The notes under the pieces are model-generated. The model did no database searches and had not been told where the DNA came from. It saw only the letters and a program-made list of their open reading frames with translations. From the NCBI GenBank assembly GCA_016707895.1, contig JADJGV010000021.1, positions 25,362 to 89,361 of the forward strand: a stretch of DNA of 64,000 nucleotides, written 5' to 3'. The stretch comes from Myxococcales bacterium (GTDB lineage Bacteria; Myxococcota_A; Polyangia; Haliangiales; Haliangiaceae). Both the position numbers and the translations under genes were made by a program. Below are positions 25,241 through 35,138 of this stretch, one piece after another (position 1 is the first letter of the stretch; each line of letters opens with the position of its first letter).

Positions 25241-25784
25241 CTCCCACGTGGGAGCGTGGTTCGGCGACCTGGCCGTGACCGAGCTCCAACGGGATCGTGA
25301 ACACAAGGAGCGTGCCGGCCAACTCCCACGTGGAAGGCCGGCGACGCCGGTCACGTCCCACCGGGGCGAGTGATCTCATCATGTCCCACGTGGAACCAGG
25401 TGGAACCAGGGGCCGCGTGGAAGCAGGCGCCCGGGGAACCGGCCGATCCGCGGGCACGGCATGTCCCACGTGGAAGCAGCGCCCGGGGAACTGGCGATCC
25501 GCGGCATGTCCCACGTGGACGTCGCCTTGGTGTCCCACATGGAAGCGGGCGGCGCCGGGCGCCGCGGAGATGTCCCACGTGGAAGCGGACGTGGAAGCGG
25601 GCGGCGCCGGGTGCTGCGGTGATGTCCCACGTGGAAGCAGGCGGCGCCGGGTGCCGCGGTGATGTCCCACGTGGAAGCGGGCGGCGCCGGGTGCCGCGGT
25701 GATGTCCCACGTGGAAGCGGGCCCGGAACGTCCCACATGGGCATGAGGGACTCGAGGCCGCGTCGGTCATCTCCCACGTGGGAG
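25241..25784. repeat. Cluster of parS-like palindromic sites (candidate centromere)
   Basis: This 580-base gene-free gap (25217-25796) between convergent genes holds about a dozen copies of a near-palindrome with core CCCAC(G/A)TGG. The common form is TGTCCCACGTGGAAGC, starting at 25382 (ending AACC), 25462, 25507 (GACGT end), 25531, 25571, 25623, 25663 and 25703. Symmetrical CTCCCACGTGGGAG lies at both ends (25241, 25771), with variants at 25323 and 25729. The last units sit in a 40-bp tandem repeat (25621, 25661, 25701) with a GC-rich filler. The motif matches the Myxococcus-type parS (TGTTCCACGTGGAACA, from memory) at 13-14 of 16 bases. No parA or parB is in the window. Confidence 0.8.
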
Positions 25785-25791
25785 ATGACCG
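25764..25791. terminator. 28-bp perfect palindrome around the last parS-like site
   Basis: CGGTCATCTCCCAC is followed at once by its exact reverse complement, so 14-bp arms meet at CAC/GTG with no loop. It begins five bases beyond the stop of the minus-strand CFI-box gene (25797) and could serve as its terminator. It may equally be an extended ParB-type site. Confidence 0.45.
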
Positions 25792-25796
25792 TCTGG

Positions 25797-27392
25797 CTAC
25801 TCCTCGTACTTGAGGCCGCGCACCAGCGAGACCAGCGGCGCCAGGCCGTCCCGCGCGGCCTGGCGCAGCGGATCGGAGTGGGCCACGACGGTCGAGAACG
25901 CCGGGCCCACGGTGTAGTAGGTCTCGACGAACAGCTCGCCCAGCACGCTGCGGCGCAGGACGCCGTCGCGGAACTGGCGCAGGTGGCTGACCTCGTTGGC
26001 GAGCAGCGTGCCGTAGGCGGCGGTGGCGACGAAGCAGGCGTCGACCTCGCCGACCGGGCGCTCGGGCGTGGTGAAGTGCGTGACCGCGAGCGGCCCGTAG
26101 TTGCGGCACTCGTCGTAGGCCCGCACCGCGACGTAGTACGTGGTCTCGGGCAGGAGGCCGGTGACGTCGAACAGCTGCACCTGGCCGGGGTCGTCGACGT
26201 CGATCGACGCCGTGATCGGCGACGACGTCGCGAAGTTGCTGTCGTCGATCGGCTCGATCGCGCGGTAGCGGACCTCGTAGCCGGCCACCGGGTTGGCGCC
26301 GCCGTCGTCGCCGGGCGCGACGAAGGACATCGTGACCGCGGTGGGCTGGGCGTCGGCGGCGGTGAGCTCGGTGGCTGCGCCGGGGGCGATCGAGTCGTCC
26401 TCGGGGCGAGCGGTGGCGCGCAGCCGGAACATCGCGGAGCCGTCGGTCCGGACCAGCAGGCGCCCGGCGCCCGAGCCCGGCACGTCGCTGGTGATCGAGA
26501 GGTCAGGGGTCCGCAGGGTGCCGTCCATGCCGTCCGGATCGCCGTAGCCGGCGTAGGTCATGGTCGACGCGGTCGCGGTGCTCGACCCGACGGTCACCGG
26601 CAGCCGGTACACCACCGATGGCTGGCCGCGGTAGGGCAGGCCGTACTGCGCCCACGGGATGCCCTCGGGCGAGGGCCGCGCGGTCGCCGAGTAGGTGGCG
26701 TTGTGATCGAACTCCTTGGCGACCTCGACCAGCAGCACGTACTCGCCGGCGGGCAGATCGCCGGGCATGGGCCAGCTGACCGTGAACGGCAGATCGGCGG
26801 CGGGCGTCGCCTGCGAGACGGTGTCGAACGGGTTGAGGTCGTCGAACGTGGCGACGCCGGGATCGTCGATGCCCTGCACCATCGCGATGTCCTCGCGCGG
26901 CGGGTAGCGCGACGGGACGGTGCTGTCGAGCGCGCCCTTGTCGGTGAAGATCGGCGAGCTGCAGGTGGCGGTGTCCCAGCCCGGCTCGTTGGGCGCCAGC
27001 GGCCGGCAGAAGAACGCCTCGGACGACGACTGGTTGAAGGGGTGCGAGAGGTTGGAGTCGTCGCGGTTGCGGAACTGCAGCGTCGGGAAGGTCATCCCGT
27101 GCTTGTGCGACCACACCGGGAACGTGGTGGTGCGCCGCCCGTACGGCCAGCGCGGCCCGCTGTTGAAGTCGTAGCGCCCGGGGCGGTTGCCGATGCCGCG
27201 CCGCCCGACCGCGTCGGTGATGAACAGCGTGTCGACGTAGTTGCCGCTGGCGTCCTCGAGCCAGGCCACGATCTGCAGCTTGTCCGAGGGTTGGAGGTCG
27301 ACGTCGATCACCCGGCACTGCGGATCGGCGGCGGCGGCGGGGTTGGCGCCGACCGCGAGGGCGGCGAGGAACGCGGCGGAGACCAGGCGCAT
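25797..27392 (-). CDS. Secreted FN3 protein with CFI-box C-terminal domain
   Basis: A 531-residue exported protein. The signal peptide ends AAAADP. A large N-terminal beta-rich region (about 25-330) contains many Trp/Tyr residues. A fibronectin-III-like domain (about 335-445) precedes the C-terminal domain CFVATAAYGTLLANEVSHLRQFRD...LVSLVRGLK, which matches the CFI-box-CTERM domain seen in myxobacterial exported proteins and may act in surface sorting. The function of the N-terminal region is unknown. It converges on the parS-like cluster. Confidence 0.75.
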   Translation of the reverse strand: MRLVSAAFLAALAVGANPAAAADPQCRVIDVDLQPSDKLQIVAWLEDASGNYVDTLFITDAVGRRGIGNRPGRYDFNSGPRWPYGRRTTTFPVWSHKHGMTFPTLQFRNRDDSNLSHPFNQSSSEAFFCRPLAPNEPGWDTATCSSPIFTDKGALDSTVPSRYPPREDIAMVQGIDDPGVATFDDLNPFDTVSQATPAADLPFTVSWPMPGDLPAGEYVLLVEVAKEFDHNATYSATARPSPEGIPWAQYGLPYRGQPSVVYRLPVTVGSSTATASTMTYAGYGDPDGMDGTLRTPDLSITSDVPGSGAGRLLVRTDGSAMFRLRATARPEDDSIAPGAATELTAADAQPTAVTMSFVAPGDDGGANPVAGYEVRYRAIEPIDDSNFATSSPITASIDVDDPGQVQLFDVTGLLPETTYYVAVRAYDECRNYGPLAVTHFTTPERPVGEVDACFVATAAYGTLLANEVSHLRQFRDGVLRRSVLGELFVETYYTVGPAFSTVVAHSDPLRQAARDGLAPLVSLVRGLKYEE

Positions 27393-27548
27393 CGCCGGTG
27401 ATTATTGCCGTCGGCGCGGGGCGGGGGAAGAGGCAATCGTCACGGCCGTGACCATGGACGTTTCGCCGCAGCAAGCGGGCGATCCGCCGTCGGGCCCGGC
27501 CCCGAGCGTGACCGAATCCACACCGTGGCGGCGTCGGCGGCGATGGCA

Positions 27549-27554
27549 TACCGT
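27549..27554 (+). promoter_or_regulatory. -10 element TACCGT, leaderless start of the exonuclease operon
   Basis: TACCGT, six bases, then GTG 27561. This favours GTG 27561 over the upstream ATG 27543 as the translation start. A -35 is not evident. Confidence 0.4.
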
Positions 27555-27560
27555 CGCGTC

Positions 27561-28358
27561 GTGGCCGACCACGAGTACCTGGTCCTCGATCTCGAGACGG
27601 TGCCCGACACCGCGCGCTGGAGCCGCCCCGAGCTGCCCCACGGCACCGAGGCGCCGTTCCCGCCGACCTGGGCCCACCGGATCATCGTGGTCGGGTGCCT
27701 GTGGCTCGGGAAGGACTACCGGCTCAAGAAGCTCGGCGTGATCGGCGACGACCGCGCCGACGAGCAGCGCACGCTGGTCGAGCTGTCGCGGTTCGTCGGC
27801 CGGGCCAAGCCGGTGCTGGTCACCTACAACGGCCGGGCCTTCGATCTGCCGGTGATCGCGTTGCGCTCGCTGTGCCACGGCGTGCCGCTGGCCTGGTACT
27901 ACCGCGAGCGCGGGGTGCGGTACCGCTACAGCGAGGAGGGCCACATCGACCTGTGCGACTGGCTGGCGGACCACGGCGCGACCCGCTCGGGGTCGCTCGA
28001 CGCGGTGGCCCGGCTGTTCGGGCTGCCGGGCAAGATCGGCGTCGACGGCTCGCAGGTCGAGGGGCTCTACCGCGCCGGCCAGCTGGCCAAGATCCAGGAC
28101 TACTGCCTGGCCGACGTGGTGCAGACCGCGTTCGTGCTGCTGCGGTTCCGGCTGCTGCAGGGCGTGCTGGCGCCGCCGGCGTACGTCGACGCGGCGACCG
28201 CGCTGCTCGAGGCGCTGGCCGCCGAGCCGCGGGTGGCGTCGGTGGTCGCGGCGATCGATCGCGCGCAGCTCCTGGCCTGCGCCGATCCGCGCAAGCTCAA
28301 GGACGACGCCGCCAAGCTCGCCGACGACGGCCAGCCCCGGGACGATGGCGGCGGGTGA
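27561..28358 (+). CDS. Predicted 3'-5' exonuclease related to the PolB proofreading domain
   Basis: About 265 residues with the DEDDy exonuclease motifs: LVLDLETVPD (motif I, DxE), VTYNGRAFDLPVIALR (motif II) and IQDYCLADVVQTAF (motif III). It resembles the family of stand-alone exonucleases related to DNA polymerase B (DNA_pol_B_exo2). It would act as a single-strand or proofreading-type nuclease. The 3' end overlaps the glycosylase gene by 14 bases, and a ferredoxin gene follows, which suggests a small DNA-maintenance operon. Confidence 0.8.
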   Translation: MADHEYLVLDLETVPDTARWSRPELPHGTEAPFPPTWAHRIIVVGCLWLGKDYRLKKLGVIGDDRADEQRTLVELSRFVGRAKPVLVTYNGRAFDLPVIALRSLCHGVPLAWYYRERGVRYRYSEEGHIDLCDWLADHGATRSGSLDAVARLFGLPGKIGVDGSQVEGLYRAGQLAKIQDYCLADVVQTAFVLLRFRLLQGVLAPPAYVDAATALLEALAAEPRVASVVAAIDRAQLLACADPRKLKDDAAKLADDGQPRDDGGG

Positions 28359-28899
28359 GCCGCTGCCGCTGGCGTGGTTCCAGCGGCCGACGCCGGTGGT
28401 GGCGCGGGCGCTGATCGGCTGCGTGCTGGTGCACGGCGAGCGCGCCGGCCGGATCGTCGAGACCGAGGCCTACCTGGGCCCCGAGGATCGGGCGTCGCAC
28501 GCGCGGTTCGGGCCGACGGCGCGCAACCGCGTGATGTTCGGCCCGGGCGGCGTGACCTACGTCTACCTGTGCTACGGGATCCACCAGATGTTCAACATCG
28601 TCAGCGATCGCGACGGCCAGGCCGGGGCCGTGCTGGTGCGCGCGATCGCGCCGGTGGCGGGGCTGCCCGACGATCCGGGGGTCGGCCGCGGCCCGGGCAA
28701 GGTGGCCCGCGCGCTCGGGCTGGGCCCGGCCCAGCACGGCCGCACCCTCGACGCCGACGCGCTGCACGTGCGCGCCGGGCGGGCGGCGGCGGCGATCGTC
28801 ACGACGGCGCGGATCGGCGTCGACTACGCCGGGCCGTGGGCGCGGCGGCGGCTGCGGTTCGCGCTGGCCGGGCACCCGGCGGTGTCGAGGCCGCGGTGA
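28345..28899 (+). CDS. 3-methyladenine DNA glycosylase, AAG/MPG family
   Basis: A 184-residue base-excision glycosylase. The catalytic Glu lies in RIVETEAYLGPEDRASHA. GGVTYVYLCYGIHQMFNIV, AVLVRAIAPV and GRGPGKVARALGL are all family hallmarks. It flips and excises alkylated purines. The start overlaps the exonuclease end by 14 bases and the stop overlaps the ferredoxin start by GTGA, so the three are probably co-translated. Confidence 0.9.
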   Translation: MAAGEPLPLAWFQRPTPVVARALIGCVLVHGERAGRIVETEAYLGPEDRASHARFGPTARNRVMFGPGGVTYVYLCYGIHQMFNIVSDRDGQAGAVLVRAIAPVAGLPDDPGVGRGPGKVARALGLGPAQHGRTLDADALHVRAGRAAAAIVTTARIGVDYAGPWARRRLRFALAGHPAVSRPR

Positions 28900-29192
28900 A
28901 GGTGCGCTTCATGCCCGCCGACGTCACCGTCGAGGTGGCCGCCGGCACGACGCTGTTCGACGCCGGCGCCAAGGCGGCGGCCGGGATCGACACCGCGTGC
29001 GTCGGCAAGGGCACCTGCGGCCTGTGCCGGGTCAAGGTGATCGACGGCGACGCGCACCTGAGCGCCTACGCCGACGAGGAGGAGCGCCACCTTGGCAACC
29101 TGTACCGCATCACCCGGCTGCGGCTGGCGTGCCGGACCCAGGTGCTCGGCGACGTCACGGTCGAGATCAAGGCGCGCCGCCGTCGGGGATGA
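28896..29192 (+). CDS. [2Fe-2S] ferredoxin-like protein
   Basis: A 98-residue plant-type ferredoxin fold. Cluster ligands are in CVGKGTCGLC and a distal LACRTQ, with the usual VTVEVAAGTTLFDAG opening. It would carry electrons to an unidentified partner. Its GTGA overlap with the glycosylase is notable, because AAG enzymes need no redox cofactor. The last 26 bases overlap the convergent lipoprotein gene. Confidence 0.82.
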   Translation: MKVRFMPADVTVEVAAGTTLFDAGAKAAAGIDTACVGKGTCGLCRVKVIDGDAHLSAYADEEERHLGNLYRITRLRLACRTQVLGDVTVEIKARRRRG

Positions 29193-29684
29193 CGCTGGCG
29201 GCGCGCAGCGGCGACAGGTCGATGTGGTACGCGCGGTAGACGTCGAGGTCGCCGGGCGCCAGCGTCGCCCAGTGGTTCTGCCAGGCGTCGGCGAAGTAGC
29301 GGCGCGCGTCGGCGAGGATCATGAAGTCGCGGACGGTGCCGGGGATGTTGGCCGGGTTGTCGGGCTTGAACTGGTGAGCGGCGCGGCGCTCGTAGTCGAC
29401 CGGGATCGCCGCGGCGAGGTCGCCCAGGTCGCGCCAGCCCATCGCCGCCAGCTCGGCGAGCACGTCGTCCTCGGTGCCGTTCCACTCGGCGACGTAGGTG
29501 CCGGCGGCCAGCTCGTCGGCGAAGCGCCGGGCCATCAGCGCCTCGACGCCGGCCTTGGTGATCGCGCCGCGGGCGGCGGTCGGCGCCGGGGCGTGGGCGT
29601 CGGGGCGGTTGGCGATGGTGGGGGGCGCGGGCGGCGACGGCCGGCACGCCGCGAGCGCGACGACGACCAGCGCTGCGGCGGCCC

Positions 29685-29688
<4 letters not shown>
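29167..29688 (-). CDS. Small lipoprotein, unknown function
   Basis: A 173-residue protein with a lipobox (VVALAAC), a Pro/Ala-rich linker and a helical domain (KAGVEALMARRFADELAAGTYVAEWNG, NPANIPGTVRDFMILADARRYFADAW). No family was recognised. GTG start in a GTGA overlap with the kinase gene upstream, so the lipoprotein is translated with the kinase and may be a partner on the other side of the membrane. Confidence 0.65.
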
Positions 29689-31796
<2,108 letters not shown>

Positions 31797-31828
31797 GGCG
31801 GCGATCCGGCGCGGCCCGGAGGATGCCC

Positions 31829-31834
31829 TATAGT
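31829..31834 (+). promoter_or_regulatory. -10 element TATAGT, leaderless start at 31841
   Basis: TATAGT, six bases, then ATG 31841. Upstream ATGs at 31823 and 31835 would lie before the transcript start, so 31841 is preferred. Confidence 0.5.
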
Positions 31835-31840
31835 ATGGCC

Positions 31841-33037
31841 ATGCGCGCCCCCCTGGCGCTCGCGTCCTGGGCTTTCGTCGCCGCCGCGACCACGGCCAAG
31901 GCGGACGAGCGTCCGGTGGTCGTGGTCGACGCCACCACCGACGGCAGCGGGGCCGCGGTGGTGGTGCGGCTCAACGCCGCCCTCGGCCCCGAGCCGACGC
32001 TGGGGCCGATCGCCCCGGGGCTGGTCGACGCCCTGGCCAACCCGACGCCCGTCGACGGCGCCGCGATCGCCTCGGCCAGCACCGCGCTGACCAACGCCCG
32101 CGACCGGCTGGTGCGGTTCGCGTACGGCGAGGCCGCGGCGATCGCCCGGGCCGCCGAGGACGCGCTGGCCGGCGAGGCCGGCGACAAGACCGCCCGCGAG
32201 CTGCTGGCGAACCTGGCCTTCGTCGAGGGGCTGGCGATCGCCGGCGACGCCGGGGACGCGGGCGCCGCGGCGCCGACCTGGACGCTGGTCCACCGGCTGT
32301 CGCCGGGGCGGACCCTCGACCCGGCGGTCTACCCGCCCGATCAGATCGCCGCGTTCGCCCGCGCGGTGACGCCGCCGCCCGGCTCGGGCGCGGTGATGAT
32401 CGCCGCCCCCGGCGCCGACGAGATCCTCGTCGACGGCGCGCCGATCGGACGCGATCCGGCCGTGGCCCAGCTGTCGCCCGGACCGCACGTGGTGAGCGCC
32501 CGCGGCGCCGACATCATCCTGGTCGGGCGTCGGGTGGTCGCCACCGCCGGCCAGAGCGTCCGGGTCGACCTGAACCCGGTGCTGGCGGCGGCCTCGGTGC
32601 GGGCGGCGCGGGCCCGGGATCGCCTGCGGGCCGCGATCGACGACGGCCAGCGCTTCGCCGCGATCGCCGCGCTCCTGGCGGTGGGCAACGCCGACGACGC
32701 GATCGTCGTCGTGCCCGGCGAGGACGGCACGCCCGGCGCGGTCGCGACCCGGGTCTACACCCGGCGCGGCGGGCTGGGCCCGGCCCGGTCGTTCGACGGC
32801 GATCTCGGCGGCGTGCTGGCGCCGCTCCGCCCGCCGCCCAGGCCGCGCCTGCCGCCCGGCCCGCCGGCCGGCCCGCCGGTGCCGCCGCCGGGCCCCGAGG
32901 TGCCGTGGCACGAGCGGCGCTGGGCGCGGGTCGGCATGGGCGTGGCCGGCGCCGCGGTGGTGACCGCGGTGATCGCGGCGATCCTGACCCGGGCCAACGG
33001 CACCACCGCCCTCGACGGCTCGATCGGAGTGCAATGA
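31841..33037 (+). CDS. Exported PEGA-like protein with C-terminal membrane anchor
   Basis: About 398 residues: signal peptide (LALASWAFVAAATTAKA), a helical Ala-rich region, and a PEGA-like stretch (EILVDGAPIGRDPAVAQLSPGPHVVSA). A proline-rich linker precedes a terminal membrane helix (MGVAGAAVVTAVIAAIL). The layout mirrors the PEGA proteins at 1604-3423. It heads a run of three genes joined by ATGA overlaps. Function is unknown; a cell-envelope sensor or scaffold is possible. Confidence 0.7.
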   Translation: MRAPLALASWAFVAAATTAKADERPVVVVDATTDGSGAAVVVRLNAALGPEPTLGPIAPGLVDALANPTPVDGAAIASASTALTNARDRLVRFAYGEAAAIARAAEDALAGEAGDKTARELLANLAFVEGLAIAGDAGDAGAAAPTWTLVHRLSPGRTLDPAVYPPDQIAAFARAVTPPPGSGAVMIAAPGADEILVDGAPIGRDPAVAQLSPGPHVVSARGADIILVGRRVVATAGQSVRVDLNPVLAAASVRAARARDRLRAAIDDGQRFAAIAALLAVGNADDAIVVVPGEDGTPGAVATRVYTRRGGLGPARSFDGDLGGVLAPLRPPPRPRLPPGPPAGPPVPPPGPEVPWHERRWARVGMGVAGAAVVTAVIAAILTRANGTTALDGSIGVQ

Positions 33038-34266
33038 CCGCGCGCTCGATGCCGTGGCTGGCCGGCGCGCTGGTCGGCGCGCTGGTCGGCTGCAGCGAGC
33101 CCGACCAGTTCGGGCTGCGCCTGACCTGGACCGCCGGGCCGGCCCAGGCGTGCCCGGTCGGGCCGACCGGCGTCACGTCGTGCACGGCGATCCCGATGTC
33201 GTGCGGCGCCCGCGCGCGGCTGCGCATCGTCGACGCGGTCGACGACACCCGGGTGTACTTCACCGGCTGCTACGACGTGCCCGCCGGCGTCGACGTGTGC
33301 GGCCTGCGCGAGCTGCCGATCCCGGCCGGCGTCGAGATCCCCAACCAGATGGTCCGGATCCAGCTGCTGGTGTGGTCGACGGACGCGCTGGCCGAGGCCG
33401 ACCTGCCCGACGGCGCCGACTGTCCGGTATCCGGACGCTTCGACGTGCTGGGCTACCCCCAGCCCAACAAGGATCTGCAGGATCTGGTGCCGGCGCTGGG
33501 CCGCGAGATCTACTTCCCGGTCGGGCAGCGCGAGCTGGCCACGCTCGAGATGGGCTGCGCCGACGTCGCGCAGCTCGACACCGCCGAGTGCCGGGCCCGG
33601 TCGCTGACCGTCGACGCCACCGTCGCGGTGCCGGGGTCGTGGCGGCTGCTGCGACCCGACGAGGCCGGCGACCTGCAGGTGTCGTTCGGCGCGACGGTCG
33701 AGCGCGGCGGCGACACGTTGCTGCTGGCCAGCCAGCTGACCCGACTCGAGCTGGTGGCCGGGCCCGATCCGCGCTGGCAGGCCGAGCTGCCGGGGCCGAT
33801 CGAGGGCGTGCGCTGCCTGCAGGTGTTCGAGGTCGCGCCGGGGGCGATCCCGGTGGCGTCGTGCGCGACCGCGGTGACGACCGAGGCGGGCGTGCTGCCG
33901 GTGGCCGGGTTCTGGCCCGATCCGGTGTTGATCGCGCGGGTGGTGACGCTGGTGCAGGCGGCGACCGGCATCGAGGGCTTCCCGCCCAACGGCCTGGTGC
34001 TGGGCTTCGTGATCGATCGCAACAACCAGCCGGTGGTGGGGGCGACCGTCGCGCCGACCTTCGGCACCGTCCGCTACCCGGCGTTGACGCTCGACGGCTG
34101 GCAGGCCGACGGCACCAGCGCGTCGGGCATCTTCGTGTCGACCGACGCGCTGATCGGCAACCGCTGGCCGACCACCGCGCCCGGCCTGGTCGACGACGGC
34201 GCCGCCCGCGGCGGCGGCATCGCCAACCACGTCACGGTGGTCGTCGTGCACATGGATCCGACATGA
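33034..34266 (+). CDS. Lipoprotein, unknown function
   Basis: A 410-residue protein with a lipobox (LVGCSEPD, Cys20) and a Cys-rich secreted region (ACPVGPTG, SCTAIPMSCGA, CADVAQLDTAEC). Two beta-rich parts follow, one with NGLVLGFVIDRNNQPVVGATV, which resembles a carboxypeptidase-regulatory-like or Big-type extension. No clear family. ATG start overlaps the upstream stop (ATGA) and its own stop overlaps the next gene by ATGA. Confidence 0.68.
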   Translation: MTARSMPWLAGALVGALVGCSEPDQFGLRLTWTAGPAQACPVGPTGVTSCTAIPMSCGARARLRIVDAVDDTRVYFTGCYDVPAGVDVCGLRELPIPAGVEIPNQMVRIQLLVWSTDALAEADLPDGADCPVSGRFDVLGYPQPNKDLQDLVPALGREIYFPVGQRELATLEMGCADVAQLDTAECRARSLTVDATVAVPGSWRLLRPDEAGDLQVSFGATVERGGDTLLLASQLTRLELVAGPDPRWQAELPGPIEGVRCLQVFEVAPGAIPVASCATAVTTEAGVLPVAGFWPDPVLIARVVTLVQAATGIEGFPPNGLVLGFVIDRNNQPVVGATVAPTFGTVRYPALTLDGWQADGTSASGIFVSTDALIGNRWPTTAPGLVDDGAARGGGIANHVTVVVVHMDPT

Positions 34267-35138
34267 GCGATCGCTGGTACCACGTCGCCCTCACCGACGG
34301 CCGCACCGTCACGCTGGCCGCGGCCGAGGGCGCGCACCCCGGCCTGGCGATCGCGAGCGCGGTCGCGCGGGTCGGGCGCGCGGGCCGGGTGTGGCCGATC
34401 GGCGCGGCGGTCGCGACCGCGGCGCCGCTCGGCGAGTCGGTGGGGCGCGGCGTCGTGGTCTTGCCCGACGCGCCGACCGGGCTGGCGCAGTTCGAGTACC
34501 CGGCCGGCGTGGTGGCCGCGCTGGGCGAGCGCGCGCGCGCCGCGATCGCGCCCGGCTACGCCCGCAGCGGCGACGGCGCCACCCACGTCGTCGAGGCGGT
34601 GGTCGCCGGCGAGGCGGCGCGCGACGTGTTCCTCGACGTGATCGAGCGCCTGCCCGCGACCGACAACGTCGAGGTCGACGTCGCCGCGCACGCCGATCCG
34701 GTCGGCGATCGCCAGGTGTGGCTGACCCCGCGGCTCAAGGACGCGCGCCGCGCGCTGCGCTTCCTCGACGACTTCGAGGAGGACTGCCTGACCAGCGGCC
34801 ACGTCGACGTCGCGGTCTACGTGCGCGCGCCGCGCTCGACCTGGCGGCTGACCCAGCACAAGACGCTCTTGTGGCTGTCCGAGGACGACGCGCTGACCGG
34901 CCGGGTGGTCGGCTGGCTGGCGGCGCGCGACCTGGCGCCGATCGATCCGCTGGCGACGGTGGCCGCCGGCCCGCACCTGCACTACCGCAGCCCGCGGTCG
35001 AGCGCGCGGCCGCGGCTCCTGGCCCGGCTCAAGAGCGCGGGCCTCAAGCGCGTGGAGCTGGGGCCGCCCTCAGCCGGCGGTGGGCAGGCCGGCGGGGCCG
35101 GCGGCGGGGGCGACGGCGGCGGCGCGGATCGCGGCTAG
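34263..35138 (+). CDS. Conserved protein, unknown function
   Basis: A 291-residue protein with no signal peptide. The N-terminal half is Ala-rich. The centre has IERLPATDNVEVDVAAHADPV and RALRFLDDFEEDC, then VYVRAPRSTWRLTQHKTLLWLSED. The last 30 residues are Gly-rich and low in complexity. Its end overlaps the convergent decarboxylase by 69 bases, so the true end may be affected by that tail. It is joined by ATGA to the lipoprotein upstream. Not recognised. Confidence 0.6.
   Translation: MSDRWYHVALTDGRTVTLAAAEGAHPGLAIASAVARVGRAGRVWPIGAAVATAAPLGESVGRGVVVLPDAPTGLAQFEYPAGVVAALGERARAAIAPGYARSGDGATHVVEAVVAGEAARDVFLDVIERLPATDNVEVDVAAHADPVGDRQVWLTPRLKDARRALRFLDDFEEDCLTSGHVDVAVYVRAPRSTWRLTQHKTLLWLSEDDALTGRVVGWLAARDLAPIDPLATVAAGPHLHYRSPRSSARPRLLARLKSAGLKRVELGPPSAGGGQAGGAGGGGDGGGADRG

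Noticed and set aside
25161..25736. Open frames rich in M-S-H-V-E, S-T-W-D and F-H-V-G-H peptides
   Set aside because: They arise in several frames and on both strands from the parS-like DNA sites, so they are not treated as genes.
25241..25784. CRISPR-like array
   Set aside because: Repeats are short and palindromic with irregular or similarly repetitive spacers, and there are no cas genes.
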